Source: Pectinophora gossypiella (lineage: Eukaryota; Arthropoda; Insecta; Lepidoptera; Gelechiidae). Taken from it: a DNA stretch of 64,000 nucleotides. Shown one piece after another: positions 12,263 through 23,700 of this stretch. Every line of letters starts with the position of its first letter. Positions within the stretch are counted from its first letter, which is position 1. Made by a program: the position numbers and the translations under genes. The notes under the pieces were generated by a model, which was given only the letters and a program-made list of their open reading frames with translations, did no database searches and was not told where the DNA came from. Where the stretch lies: NCBI RefSeq assembly GCF_024362695.1, contig NC_065414.1:1567501-1631500 (forward strand). The letters run 5' to 3'.

Positions 12263-12952
12263 TAGCTATAAAGTTAGGCACTACATTTATTGAGGCTGTG
12301 TTAGTCGTTAGCAGATCAATTGGTTATAATAAATAAAAAAGAAACACAACTTATAAATATTCATCTTGTCCATCAAAAAAATCGGATTACTTTATAATTT
12401 AATTATTGTTCAACAAAACACGAGCTTTTTTTCTTAATTTTGGTACATTAATATTAAAAATTACCCACCGTATAACCCAATTTAAAATGTATATTTTTTA
12501 TTCATAACCTTGATAATATAATAAAATAATTTTGTCATGTGTTCCGATTTTTTTTGATGAGAAATGTAGTAGAAATTGCAACTTACAAATGTGGAAAAAT
12601 AATTCTGCTTCCACAACTAGTTACAAAACAGGAAAAGAAAAACATTTTGTCGTAACTGGTTAGGTAAATCTAGTTACCGACGTGGACGAAGGGAAACTAT
12701 AATTATTGTTCTAAATAAACAAAAAATTGTGCCTTTAGCACTATTGGAATGTATACACAGGTATACTTGTCACTAAAAATGTCAAAAAAATACGCTATTT
12801 ATTATGCATTCATATATAAAATATACAAAATCGAACCGCACCATTAGGGTTCAAACACTTTGGTACGGAACTTCAAAAACAGTACCTAATATCAAATCAA
12901 ATATGAAAGGGTATAAAATGTTACAAAAAGACATGCATAGTGCACCGTGTGT

Positions 12953-13104
12953 TCGGTCACGAGTAATAATAATTATGTATACACTTTGAAACCATTTTAA
13001 ATTAAAAAAAATTGAGAAATTAAACCGTAAGTCTCATTAAATGTCAAATGTGATAGTGCGACAGGGTTCTAAAGTGGGTACTTACTTCTCGTCACTGTAC
13101 AAAT
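12953..13104 (+). mobile_element. TA-flanked MITE, diverged copy
   Basis: Contains cggtcacgagtaataataat, gaaattaaaccgtaagtctc and gcgacagggttctaaagtgg; close to the 12114 copy but more diverged at the ends. Confidence 0.75.
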
Positions 13105-13179
13105 GTATAACCAGAAATGTTGATGAAATGTAGATGGCCTCTCAGTTACATTTGGTCCATTGTTCACCATTATCACAAA

Positions 13180-13360
13180 ATAAAACGCAAATTTTCCTGT
13201 ACCCAAAGGTTGCCTGGGAGAAATTGCTGCATGAGCAATAAGGCCGCCTGTTGTGCCTTTCTGTATCTGTTGTCCATATCTCTGTATCTAGTATCCATTA
13301 GGCTCAATAAAACATTTTATCTATCTATCTATCACTCATATCAATTCAATAGCGTCCCAA
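13180..13360 (+). mobile_element. non-LTR retrotransposon 3' end with (CTAT)n tail
   Basis: Contains aaggttgcctgggagaaatt, taaggccgcctgttgtgcct and ggctcaataaaacatt, ending in (TATC)n. The reverse of the same family is at 45510-45680. Confidence 0.65.
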
Positions 13361-13501
13361 GAGATTCGCATTAAGACGATGAAACAATTCAGATCCGTAA
13401 ATAAATATAACTATACACTAAAGTGTATACACGTACGCACGTGTGTTTTTAGACACGTAAGGTCTTGAATTGTTAATTTATAATTGTATTATTATTATCA
13501 T

Positions 13502-13795
13502 TATCATCAGCCCATTACGTCCCCACTGCTGAGGCACGGGCCTTCCCTATGGATGGATAGGGAGATCGGGCCTTAAACCATCACGCGGGCCCAGTGCGGA
13601 TTGATGGTTATTAACGACTGCTAATGCAGCCGGGACCAACGGCTTAACGTGCCTTCCGAAGCAAGAAGGAGCTCGAGATGAAAATTTTATTTTTGTGGTC
13701 ACCCATCCTATGAACGGCCTTTGCGATAGTTGCTTAACTTCAACAATCGCAGACCGAGCGCATTTACCGCTGCGCCACCGAGCTCCTCTCGAGCA
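13502..13795 (-). mobile_element. SINE family D (tRNA head plus 5S-like segment)
   Basis: Read on the minus strand: gagctcggtggcgcagcggt (tRNA box A-like), gttgaagttaagcaact and ggatgggtgacca (resembling 5S rRNA), then the shared core tgcttcggaaggcac-like and the tail to cagcagtggggacg. A second copy is at 20918-21207. Confidence 0.8.
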
Positions 13796-14087
13796 AAATT
13801 TATAATTGTATTAATATTTAATTTGTAATTATAATATAAGTGACTATTTAGGGTATTATACGGGTATGTTGTAATTTGATGAAATGTTATTTTTATTGCT
13901 GTTTTCTTTGAATGTTGTAAGAGTTGTACGTGATTAAAAATTGTATAACAGACCAAAGTGTATATTCTGGATGTTAACAAGCAGATTGGGCAGCCATAGT
14001 GTAGAATGAAGAATAATCCTACTGTATAGAACGGTAACTCTCCGCACCGCACTAATTTCTATCTATCGGGGCACCGACGTCACCGCC

Positions 14088-14412
14088 GTGGTGTAGTGGT
14101 TAGAGCATTAAGCTCACGATCGGGAGGTACGGGTTCGATTCCCGATGAGGACATTTTCGAAATCACTTTGTATGACTATCCTTTGCTTGGTAAGGACATT
14201 GCAGGCTTGAATCACCTGATTGTCCGAAAAAGTAAGATGCTTCGGAGAGCACGTTAAGCAGTTGGTCTCGGATATTAGCTGTAAAACCACCTGTACTAAC
14301 CTGCAGTGGAGCAGCGTGATGAAGTATGCTGCATACCTCCGATTAAGCGGAGTTTCGATCGAGGGGAGGCCTGTCCCCAACTGTTTATGTTTTTATGTAT
14401 ATTATAACATAT
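14088..14412 (+). mobile_element. SINE family C (tRNA-derived), full-length
   Basis: Head cgtggtgtagtggttagagc, box B-like gggttcgattccc, core gattgtccgaaaaagtaaga, tail ccaactgtttatgtttttat. It lies antisense to the cotransporter, about 47 bases past its stop codon, so it is probably in the 3' UTR. Confidence 0.85.
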
Positions 14413-14458
14413 GTACCTCGTAGTGTATTGTAATATCATTGAGTATATGGATGTAATT

Positions 14459-14706
14459 TTAAGAGTAGAAGGTCAAGACAGCGGCATGGTTTCCCCTCAC
14501 CAGGAGCACTCTGTCGGCAGCAGTAGAAATAGCGTGCAGCCACGCCATGTACAGCGGCGGCGGGACCACGTTGCGGCGCCGCGGCATCGGGAGGGTGACG
14601 CACACAAGTCGTGCGCCCGACGACTGCTCGGAGATGAGCTCGCGCAAACGCAGGTGGCGGTGTGTACGGTCTTGCGCCGCGATCAGGTCCGCTTCCGTTA
14701 TGCCCG
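14459..14706 (-). CDS. NKCC exon 24: C-terminus and stop (aa 1077-1158)
   Basis: Acceptor atttctttcacag. It encodes GITEADLIAAQDRTHRHLRL, RELISEQSSGARLVCVTLPM, PPPLYMAWLHAISTAADRVL and LVRGNHAAVLTFYS, then TAA. The LYMAWL, LLVRGN and VLTFYS pieces are the invariant C-terminal end of NKCC/NCC proteins, so the gene is complete at its 3' end. A SINE begins about 47 bases past the stop, inside the probable 3' UTR. Confidence 0.96.
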
Positions 14707-17700
14707 CTGTGAAAGAAATATTTCAATTTGTGTGAAACACTTTTCATTTTCAAGTCGCGAGCAAGTCGTTGCGTGAACGAGGAACCTTAGCACGTCTGTC
14801 AAATTCGATTACCTGGAGCCTTCAGCGCTCCCCATTTGTCCGGCCAAATAGTAAATGCCATCTGCGGCAAATCTACAACAAGTCACGTCAAAAAAAAGAC
14901 AAATTTGACAACTCGCGCTTTGACATTTACTCACTCTACTCGCGCTGTTAGCGTGCTAGGGCTGCTGAATTGTCTGTTGTCGCGAGTTATTTATATATTT
15001 GTATTTTTTATTATTTATTTTATTTATACATTAATTGTTACAAAACATTATTAATATGACGTCGTTAAACCCCAAGAGGTTTGTCCCGACACCATGCCCA
15101 CAACACGTATTAACGGTTTATTGTATTGTGACATACGATGGGGCCCGTCCCTTTTGTCCGGCCAAGTAGTTAATGCCAAAAATACTAACTATTATCATCA
15201 TTATCATCGGTCGCCTTAAAGGGCGCGATGAGTCTGTCGAAGTACGCGAGGGTGGAGTCCCGCGGTCGTCTCGTGATGTCCGCCACCATCTTCAGCGCGG
15301 AGTAGTCTATGCGGAACTTCGATAGCAGAGACGCCATGCTGTCGATGAAATTGAGAAGTTATTTTTACCAACTAAGTCTTTTTTATTATTTATGATATTC
15401 TACTTAACATTTCTGTATGTATGTACGTAAAAATGTATCTCTCCTTCCGAAAAACTGTGAAAGGCACACTTACAATACAAGGAATAAAAATAAAATTGCT
15501 ATTCAAAATTCTAGATTAAGTAAATTAAATTCATCTTTTTTGGGGTTACATGTATACGTTTTTACAATAAAATACCAGATAATATTTTAAAGTTAGAGAA
15601 TAAATTTAAAGCTCACGTGAAGCTTACTTTATGTAAAAAAAGCTTATTATAAGATTAATGATTACCTAAATGATAAAAATGTCTGGTATTGAATGTGTTC
15701 CTCTAGTTATTAAATAACTTGTAATGTACCCTCATAAATTTAAAAGATGTGTTGCTGTTGCAGTTTCTTGTCATTTCTTCTCCTCAGCTATAACACCTTG
15801 CGAAATGACGTAAATTCAAAAATGATACATTGACCTTCAACAAGTTTATCTATGATAATTACGTTGAATAAATGATTCTGATTTCTATACATACGCCCAT
15901 GACCATATGGGGTTAGTCAGAGGTACATCCATCGCAAGATGAACTAAGTACTCACACCTCACCGAGCTTTCTATTAGACCAACGTGATGTGGTGAGCCGT
16001 ATCGCCGTCTATAAATAGTCGAGCCAATTTGATTTTGATTTAATTTGAAAAAAAAGAAGATATTTTTGAATTTAAATTAGACAACAGTCTATAAAAAGAA
16101 ACTTACTTTCGTTCCTCCAGTTCCAGCTCGGTATTCTTATTGGCGAGAGTGAACACTCGCAGCGGGCACGAGGACCACGCACGTCGCGTAGACAGGATGT
16201 ACGGCAGCAGGAGGGTGAGGCCTGAGGGGTGAAAAAGGCCACATCGGAGCAATAAGCTAGTTAGGAACTACTCAAGTTACAAAAGATTTGAACGTTTGCC
16301 GGAGGGACTGGCCAGAGTACGCACAGGACTGCGAAAAATGGAGGGATGGATGAAAGGGGAGGCCCAGCAGTGGGATCTTGTAGGCTAAATTAGATTAGAT
16401 AATAAAAGAGGATAAAAAATATAAGTTTAAACAACTAAAATCCGACTAAAGAAAATCTCGCTGAAAAAAGTATAAAACAAGAAAATATTTCTCTGACATA
16501 CGCTAAGTTTCCAACTAGTCAAAACAGTTATTTTTTTACTAAACGTCAAAACACGAAATTACTATGGAATTTGTATAAAAAGCACACTGTGCCGTCATAG
16601 AAAAACGTGATAAAATAGTCGGACTTAATACGTATTTCTTGATTAAAATTCATAAATAAGTTAAATAGAAAAAAGAAACTATTTTTCATTAGCTTTAGAT
16701 TTATCTTTTTTTAGTAATCAGAATTTTATAATTTATCTTGAACCTTAGACTGGCTTCTATTTTTGAATCAACATTTTATAATTTACCTTTGACCCAGTCA
16801 AATACCCTATTTCATAGTCATTGCGTGTTTTGACGTTTTGTAAAATGTAACCGAATTGACTAGTTAGAAAATGGCAAAATTACGTCAGTGATTCCTAAAA
16901 CTACTTTGACTTCCTAAGGTGTGTACATTACCTCCATCGTCATAGAGCCACCAGACGTCGACGGAGCCCGACTGCCGCTTGGTGAACTGCTCCACGGAGG
17001 TGAAGGACGAGGCCCGCCGCGCCACCGACGCCCCGAAGGCGCGCCGCACCGCGCTGCCCAGACCTTTGCTGTGGCCGAGAGGACATACATCCAGTGTTAT
17101 TACAGGTATTCGTATAAGACTATATTTTATTTTAATTAGATCACTGATATAATGCCGTCTTTCTCTTATGCTAGCTTAAAGAAAGAGATAGCGTTAGTTT
17201 CAAAACTGTCGAAGCAAAATAAAATTAAGTACATATTGGCCCCGACACCACCTAATTTTATTTTAAGTTATACCTGTCATTTTCTTATCCGCCGAAAAGG
17301 AAAGGGACGGATCATTGTCAACAAGTTAATTTTACAACGAATTAATAACCCGGGCGTATAATATAGGCATCTCGCTTCTGTCTACTTAACTCTGTCGTGT
17401 TATTGGCCGATGTAAACTCTTTACACGGTTGTTTTAGATTTCTGCTTAAAATTTTGCTTTCAAGGCCAGAGTGAACAGGCACCTTCTGGGCGAGCTCGCT
17501 CCATCTTAGGCCTCGTCAATGCCTTCGGGCAAGTCTGGGGCCAAGAGCAAACCCATCAAAGGGAAAAAAGCGTACCTCTCTTTCCCCGCGGGCTTCCGCG
17601 CGTCCTTCCCGTTTGTAGCGGCGCCGGGGTCGGGGGACACGCCGGCGCGGCGCAGCTCCGGGGAGCCCAGGGACACGTCCGACACGCTGCTGCCTGCGGC

Positions 17701-20700
17701 CGCCACCCACACGTGTCATGATCAGGGGTCGGGATGGGCAGTGCCATTTGGGGTCAATAACCCTGAATATTCTGGTTAATATGGATATGACCACGATATT
17801 TTCGAGATTGCGAGATTACGTCACATTTATAATATTATCTTTGTCTTGTATTAAATAAAAGCAAACCACAAATACGTAACATACAAATCACTAAAATCAT
17901 TCGCAAAATAAAAATAAATGTTTTTTAATCATCATCACTAATTTAAGAGCTACGCTCTTGTCGGTGTAGCATTCTCCATGCTATTTTTTAGGGACAAATA
18001 GGGCAGTGGTTTCCCTCTTACCTTCTGCCCCGCAGTACTCGCGAGTGTGATGGCACTTAGAATAGTCTATTTCAATACCGTTTAATAAAAAATCGAATAT
18101 TGCGTTTCGAGATTCAAGGTTTGGGAGGCATATCCATGTTAAGACAAATCTCGCAAATGGCACTACCTATCCCGATCACTGGTTACAATGTACTTATGCT
18201 TAGGTATGTCATGGACAAACACGTCATGCAATTAGTGTATTGTAAGAATATGCGGTTGCTTGTGGGTAGAGCCCAGCAGTGTTAGTAATATTGCCCAATA
18301 ATTAGTATACAAATGAAACTTACAACTAAGTTATAACTATGTTAGTGAATAAACTACATGAAAATAACAAAACACAAAACTAACACTAAAACACTTTTCT
18401 TTCTCCTGCCTTCTATACATTAAAATATTTAAAAAATGATTCAGCAAAGGAAAACAACCGTCAATGGTTTTCCTATGTTTGTCATATTTTTTTTCTATAA
18501 TTTCATTGAAACTACCAATCAATTCATAGAATTATTCAAATCATCTAATTTTCATTCGCCTAATTTCCAATTTGCCTAATTTTATTTCGTCTAAAATAAA
18601 ATGACAAATAGGTAGATCACATCACAAGCCAATCGTATTGTGCCGTAAGAGATTCTATTGGCAACACCAACACGCGCGCGCATGCGTGACGCAACAAAGG
18701 GAAATGCCAGGAGCACCGCGAGCGCTGAACCCCCCCCTCGGACCGACTCCGCCACGCTTGTCGAGTAATTCGACATACTACTTAACATATCCGTAAAGGT
18801 TATTGTAATTCGCTGTAACTTTTAAATGTTGTTTAATTTAATCTGTTGTTTTATTTAGTCAACTAGCAGTCTAATAAACATTCCCTATTTTTTATTTGTT
18901 TTTTTAAAAGCAAGTATGCACCGCCGCCTCTCGGGTCTTCGGGCCTCGATAGTCACAAGCAACCTAACCCAACTCAGCTATGTGGCAAAATGACAAAATA
19001 ATGAACCTACCGACAGAATGCGTGTTGAGACTCTCCGTAGACTTGGACTCCTTGTAATTGTCTCCCATCGAACCTGAACAAACGAGTTAGTTACGGATGG
19101 CTGCGTCGAGATTATTCACAACATGGACAGGAGTAATAGAGCCGTGGTAGCCCAGTTGGTAGAACACTAGCCTCTTACTTTGAGGTCGCAGGTTCGAATC
19201 CAGCAGGCCTAAACCAATGACTGTCGAATTTGTTTTCGAATTCATGTTTGGATCATAAATGATTATCACGTGCTCAGCGGTGAAGGAAAACATCGTCAGG
19301 AAACCAACATAGTTGGAAGGTCAGAGAAGCAGCCGTTTTTGTAAAAAACCGGACCTGTCAAATCTTCAGGTTAGGTAAGCGGACCCTGTGAAATACGGGA
19401 TAATGCTAGGGAGATGATGATATTAAGGGTAGGGTATTTGGGGAAGGGTATTACGGGTAGGGTGTTAGGGGTAGGTCATTAGGGGTAGGGTATAGGAGGT
19501 AGGGTATCAGAGGTAGGTATCAGAGGTAGGTATTAGGGGTAGGGTATTAGGGGTAGGGTATTAGGGGTAGGGTATTAGGGGTAGGGTATAAGAGGTAGGG
19601 TGTTAGAGGTAGGGTATTAGGGGTAGGTTGTTAGGGGTAGGGTGTTAGGGGTAGGTCATTAGGCGTAGGGTATAAGAGGTAGGGTATTAGGGGTAGGGTA
19701 TTAGAGGTAGGGTATTAGGGGTAGGGTATTAGGAGTAGGCGCCGCTAATTCAAAAGCGCACCCCTGATGCCGGGCAGCAGCGGTATCAGTGCTGGTTGGA
19801 GGCCGAGGAAATGGATTCTGGTAGGATTCTAGCTAGAACATCACCGATTGAGAAATTGGTCGGTGTACTGTGGAACGGAAGGCGATTGGGGCAACCACCG
19901 TTCTACGCGCCCTATCTGTGGAGGATGGAAATAAGGAGAGAGACAGAAAATAGGATTTGGGGAATTAGGAGTAGGGTATTAGGGGTTTATTGATGAAGTG
20001 CACAATACTTACGCGAGAAGAGTGACAAGTCCTTTGTGTTCATGTCGTTCAGGTACGATCGCAAGTCGTCGTCTAACGCGTCGGCGGTGTACTGCCCACC
20101 CTCTACGCGCAGCAGCGCGATGGCCATGTGCACGTCCAGAGCTTTGCTGAAGAGGAGGCAAACCGGGGTTGAATATTTGTGTAACATCGAAATTTTATAA
20201 AGAAATAAAAAATATATTCACACAATCACATACGAACAAGCACAGAAACAGACATTCATGGTTAATAAGTTAGGGTTTTAGACATTGGTTGGTAGTCTTG
20301 TTATTGGATTTTAGACATGTTATCATTAATTTTAATTGATACCTTTTTTCTTTTTGTTTTTTTTTTAATTCTTTATTTATTTTTGTTTTGCATGTCAACT
20401 ATTTAGTGTTTACAACTAGGGTAAGAGCGAGACATCCCCAACCCAAGTATTAACTTTGCTTGCCTGGGGTTTCCTCATAACTTTATGTTGCTTAAAACAA
20501 GAAACAAACACTTTTTTTAAAGAAGATATAAAAATATAAGTTTAAACACTAAAACCCGACTACGAAAAAATCGCGATCTAAAAAGTATAAAATAAAAAGC
20601 ATAGATAGCGCTTTAAAGAGGTTTTCACCATAAGGCGATGATATAGAATCCAGATTTAAACGTAATTTCCATTTTTTAAGCTGGGCGCAGGCCTTATTTC

Positions 20701-23700
20701 ATACATGTCATGTTAATACTCACTGCATGACCTCCACGTAGTCGACCAGCTCCGCGCGGTCGCAGGCCAGCCAGTTCTCCTTGAACCCCATCATCAGGAT
20801 GTTGGGGTGAAGCTTACCCAGCCCGCTTGACTGGAACCATTATGAAAGATAACCATTATAAAGTGCGTGAATCTTTAAATGTGACTAATAGCTTTATTGA
20901 CGAGATTTGCCGCAAATAATCATCATCGCCAGCCCATTAACGTCCCCACTGCTGGAGCACGGGCCTTCCCTATGGATGGATGGGGAGATCGGGCCTTAAA
21001 CCACCACGCGGGCCCAGTGCGGATTGATGGTTATTACCGACTGCCAATGCAGCCGGGTCCAACGGCTTCACGTGCCTTCCGAAGCACGGAGGAGCTCCAG
21101 ATGAAATTTTTTTTGTGGTCTCCCATCCTATGACCTGCCTTTGCGAAAGTTGCTTAACTTCAACAATCGCAGACCGAGCGCACTAACCGCTGCGCCACCG
21201 AGCTCCGCAATTTTTTGCCGCAAATACCAGTAACTATTTAGCCAGAGAAATGGAGAGCGCTGAGGGCTTAAGACAAGAGGCCTGAGGGTGCGAACCTCGG
21301 CTCAGGGTGTCGTTTGAGAGGATTACATCTGAAAGATGTAATCTAGAAATGCTACAACTAGAGATCAATAAAACTCACATTCTCAATATCTATTGGACAA
21401 AACCACAAGAAATCAACTTGCAAGTCATAAGCAACGAACAACTATATCCCAATTGGAGTAGTCAGAGGTGCATCCACCGCAAGATGATCTACATACCTGT
21501 ATAAGCGCGCTAGCCCCCTCCTTGAACCCAACATCGTCGACCACAGTGTAGAACGCCTTGATCTTCCGCTTGTTGAACCACTGGTATGCGCGCGCGCAGA
21601 GTGCCTCGCGTGCTCTGTGGCTCACTTGGCCCTATGGAGAGCATGTATTGAATAATTTAGACAAATTATTACTTGAAACAGTGATATTAAGAGCCGCCAA
21701 GAAGTGATCAAAATAGGGAGGCGAAGGCTAAGCTTCTCATTACCTTATTTATGTACAGTCATGAGCAATATAATGTACCCACTTTAGGACTCTGTCGCAC
21801 TAACATAATATTTGACATTTAGTGAGACTCAGTTCAATTTGTCAAAAAAGTTAATGTGACATGGTACCAAAGTGTATACATATTAATGCTCGTGACCTTA
21901 CCACCTAATATGCAACTGTACGTATTCTGCACTAAAGATTTCCGATTCCAATTCATCAAAAAACATCAAATCACCTCGTAAAGAGAAAATTCAATCGATG
22001 AATTCACCAAGAGGGAAACTACTGCCCTATTTTTCCCCAAAAAAAGTAGCATGGAGAATGCTACATCGACAAGAGCGTGGCTCTTAAATTAGCGATGAAC
22101 CATTACAGCACCGGGTCTTCATCCTGTCCATCTCGTGCCGGCTTGACAAGAGCTGCGGGTTCAAGTCCCGTCCGAGTCAAACTTTTGCGATTTAATTTTT
22201 CTCTTTGTGAATTTCCAATAAGAGTAAATGCTAGAAAAACAAAACCCGTATTTTTTTGTCTAAATTTATATCAAGTATATAATATTTGATGATTTTATTT
22301 TTATTATTATTTATTTATTTAAGGAAGGTTGGTAGGGCTGGCAGAAGAAGACCTAGAAGTACGTCACATTGACCAAATTGGAGATGTCCTTAGCAAAGGT
22401 TCAGTAAGATCTACTCTGAACCGGCGCGCGTGTATGAAACGATTGATGAATGTGGAGGAAGCAAGAGAAGTATGTCAGGCTCGAAGCAAATAGAATTCCA
22501 TAGTCTCTGCTTACCCCGGTGGGAAATAGGCGTGAGTTTATGTATGTATGTATGTATTATTTATTCTAATGAAGAAGTGCTAGTAAGAGTAAGGGAAAGG
22601 AGACAATTATTGGAAGTTATTGAGGACAGAAGAGGCAACATGATTGGACGCTTAATAGGACATCATCATCATCATCATCAGCCGTACGACGCCCACTGCT
22701 GAGCATATGCCTCCCTCAAGGAACTTAATAGGACACGACGAATTTATACCAAACATCATAGAAGGAAAGCTACAAGGAAAGAGAGGAAGGGGAAGACTTA
22801 CATAGAACAAATTAAAGAGAAGGTGGACGTCGTGTCTTATAAGGAAGTGAAGGAAGTGGCTTGTAATAGGCAATAATGGAGTGTGCTACACGGACAAGAG
22901 CGTGGCTATTAAATAAAAGATGATGATTATTTATTCGTATGACGATTCACCTGCTAAACGAAAGATAAGAGAAAGATGAATGTATCGAATATCTTAAAGT
23001 TAATTACAAAGCAGAAATGAGCGAGCCATTTACCTGTACAATATGTCCACACAGCATTAGGGACAGGCCTTTGGTGAGAAGATAGCTGAAATCGGTCAGG
23101 ATAGGTCTCTCTGCTGGGAATCCTGTCAGCACCAGAATCTGTGGTCTGCAACAAGTAAGTTGATTAACAATCTGATCTAGCCTACTTGATCCTACAGCTG
23201 GGCCTTTGCCCAGAATCAAGGAGTGGAAGGCCGGCTCCCATTGATTCTTCCACTCTTCACGAATCTGCGCGATATCCAGCCAATGACTCCGATAAGAGGT
23301 CATCAAACAACCTTTTACGGGTCCAGATTTCTGGTTTTGAGACACCCACTGAGTTGTTGCACAACTTTGGCCATTCTTTTTTAAGTGACTTATTGTAGAT
23401 TTGACCGCAAATGGCGTAAACTGGCTATTTTCGGAGGTATGTGACTTAACCTGTATTGGGCTGGCTTTCCCTTTGCGGGTTGGAAGGTCAGACAGGCTTC
23501 TGTAAAAAGGTCAGGTTAGGTTAGGAACACAAGTTACCTGTAATTCTTGACATGTTCCGTGACCCTGTTGAGCTGGTGCACGCCAGCCAGCGCCGCCTTG
23601 TATGTCTGCGCTTGCGTCGTTGAACCCCAATTCACATCTGTAAATATTATTAATTATCTAATAATATTTCACTTTTTTAATCAGTTACTTATACTAACAA

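Noticed and set aside
13700..13780. 5S rRNA gene
   Set aside because: Only a short 5S-like segment is present and it is followed by SINE core and tail in both copies.
14411..14776. Plus-strand ORFs of 62-121 codons over the last exon
   Set aside because: They are the antisense shadow of NKCC exon 24, which is GC-rich; the minus frame matches the family C-terminus.
15205..15216. GC-type donor right after ...CCCTTTAAG in exon 23
   Set aside because: It would leave phase 0, which does not fit the phase needed by exon 24; the downstream GTTAGT fits.
17506..17794. Other-frame ORFs over exon 20
   Set aside because: Only the frame SSVSDVSLGSPELRR fits the splice phases of exons 19 and 21; the others are GC-driven shadows.
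19431..19738. Internal telomere tract
   Set aside because: The unit is a 14-mer, not pure TTAGG; it starts from a SINE tail in an intron, so it is a minisatellite.
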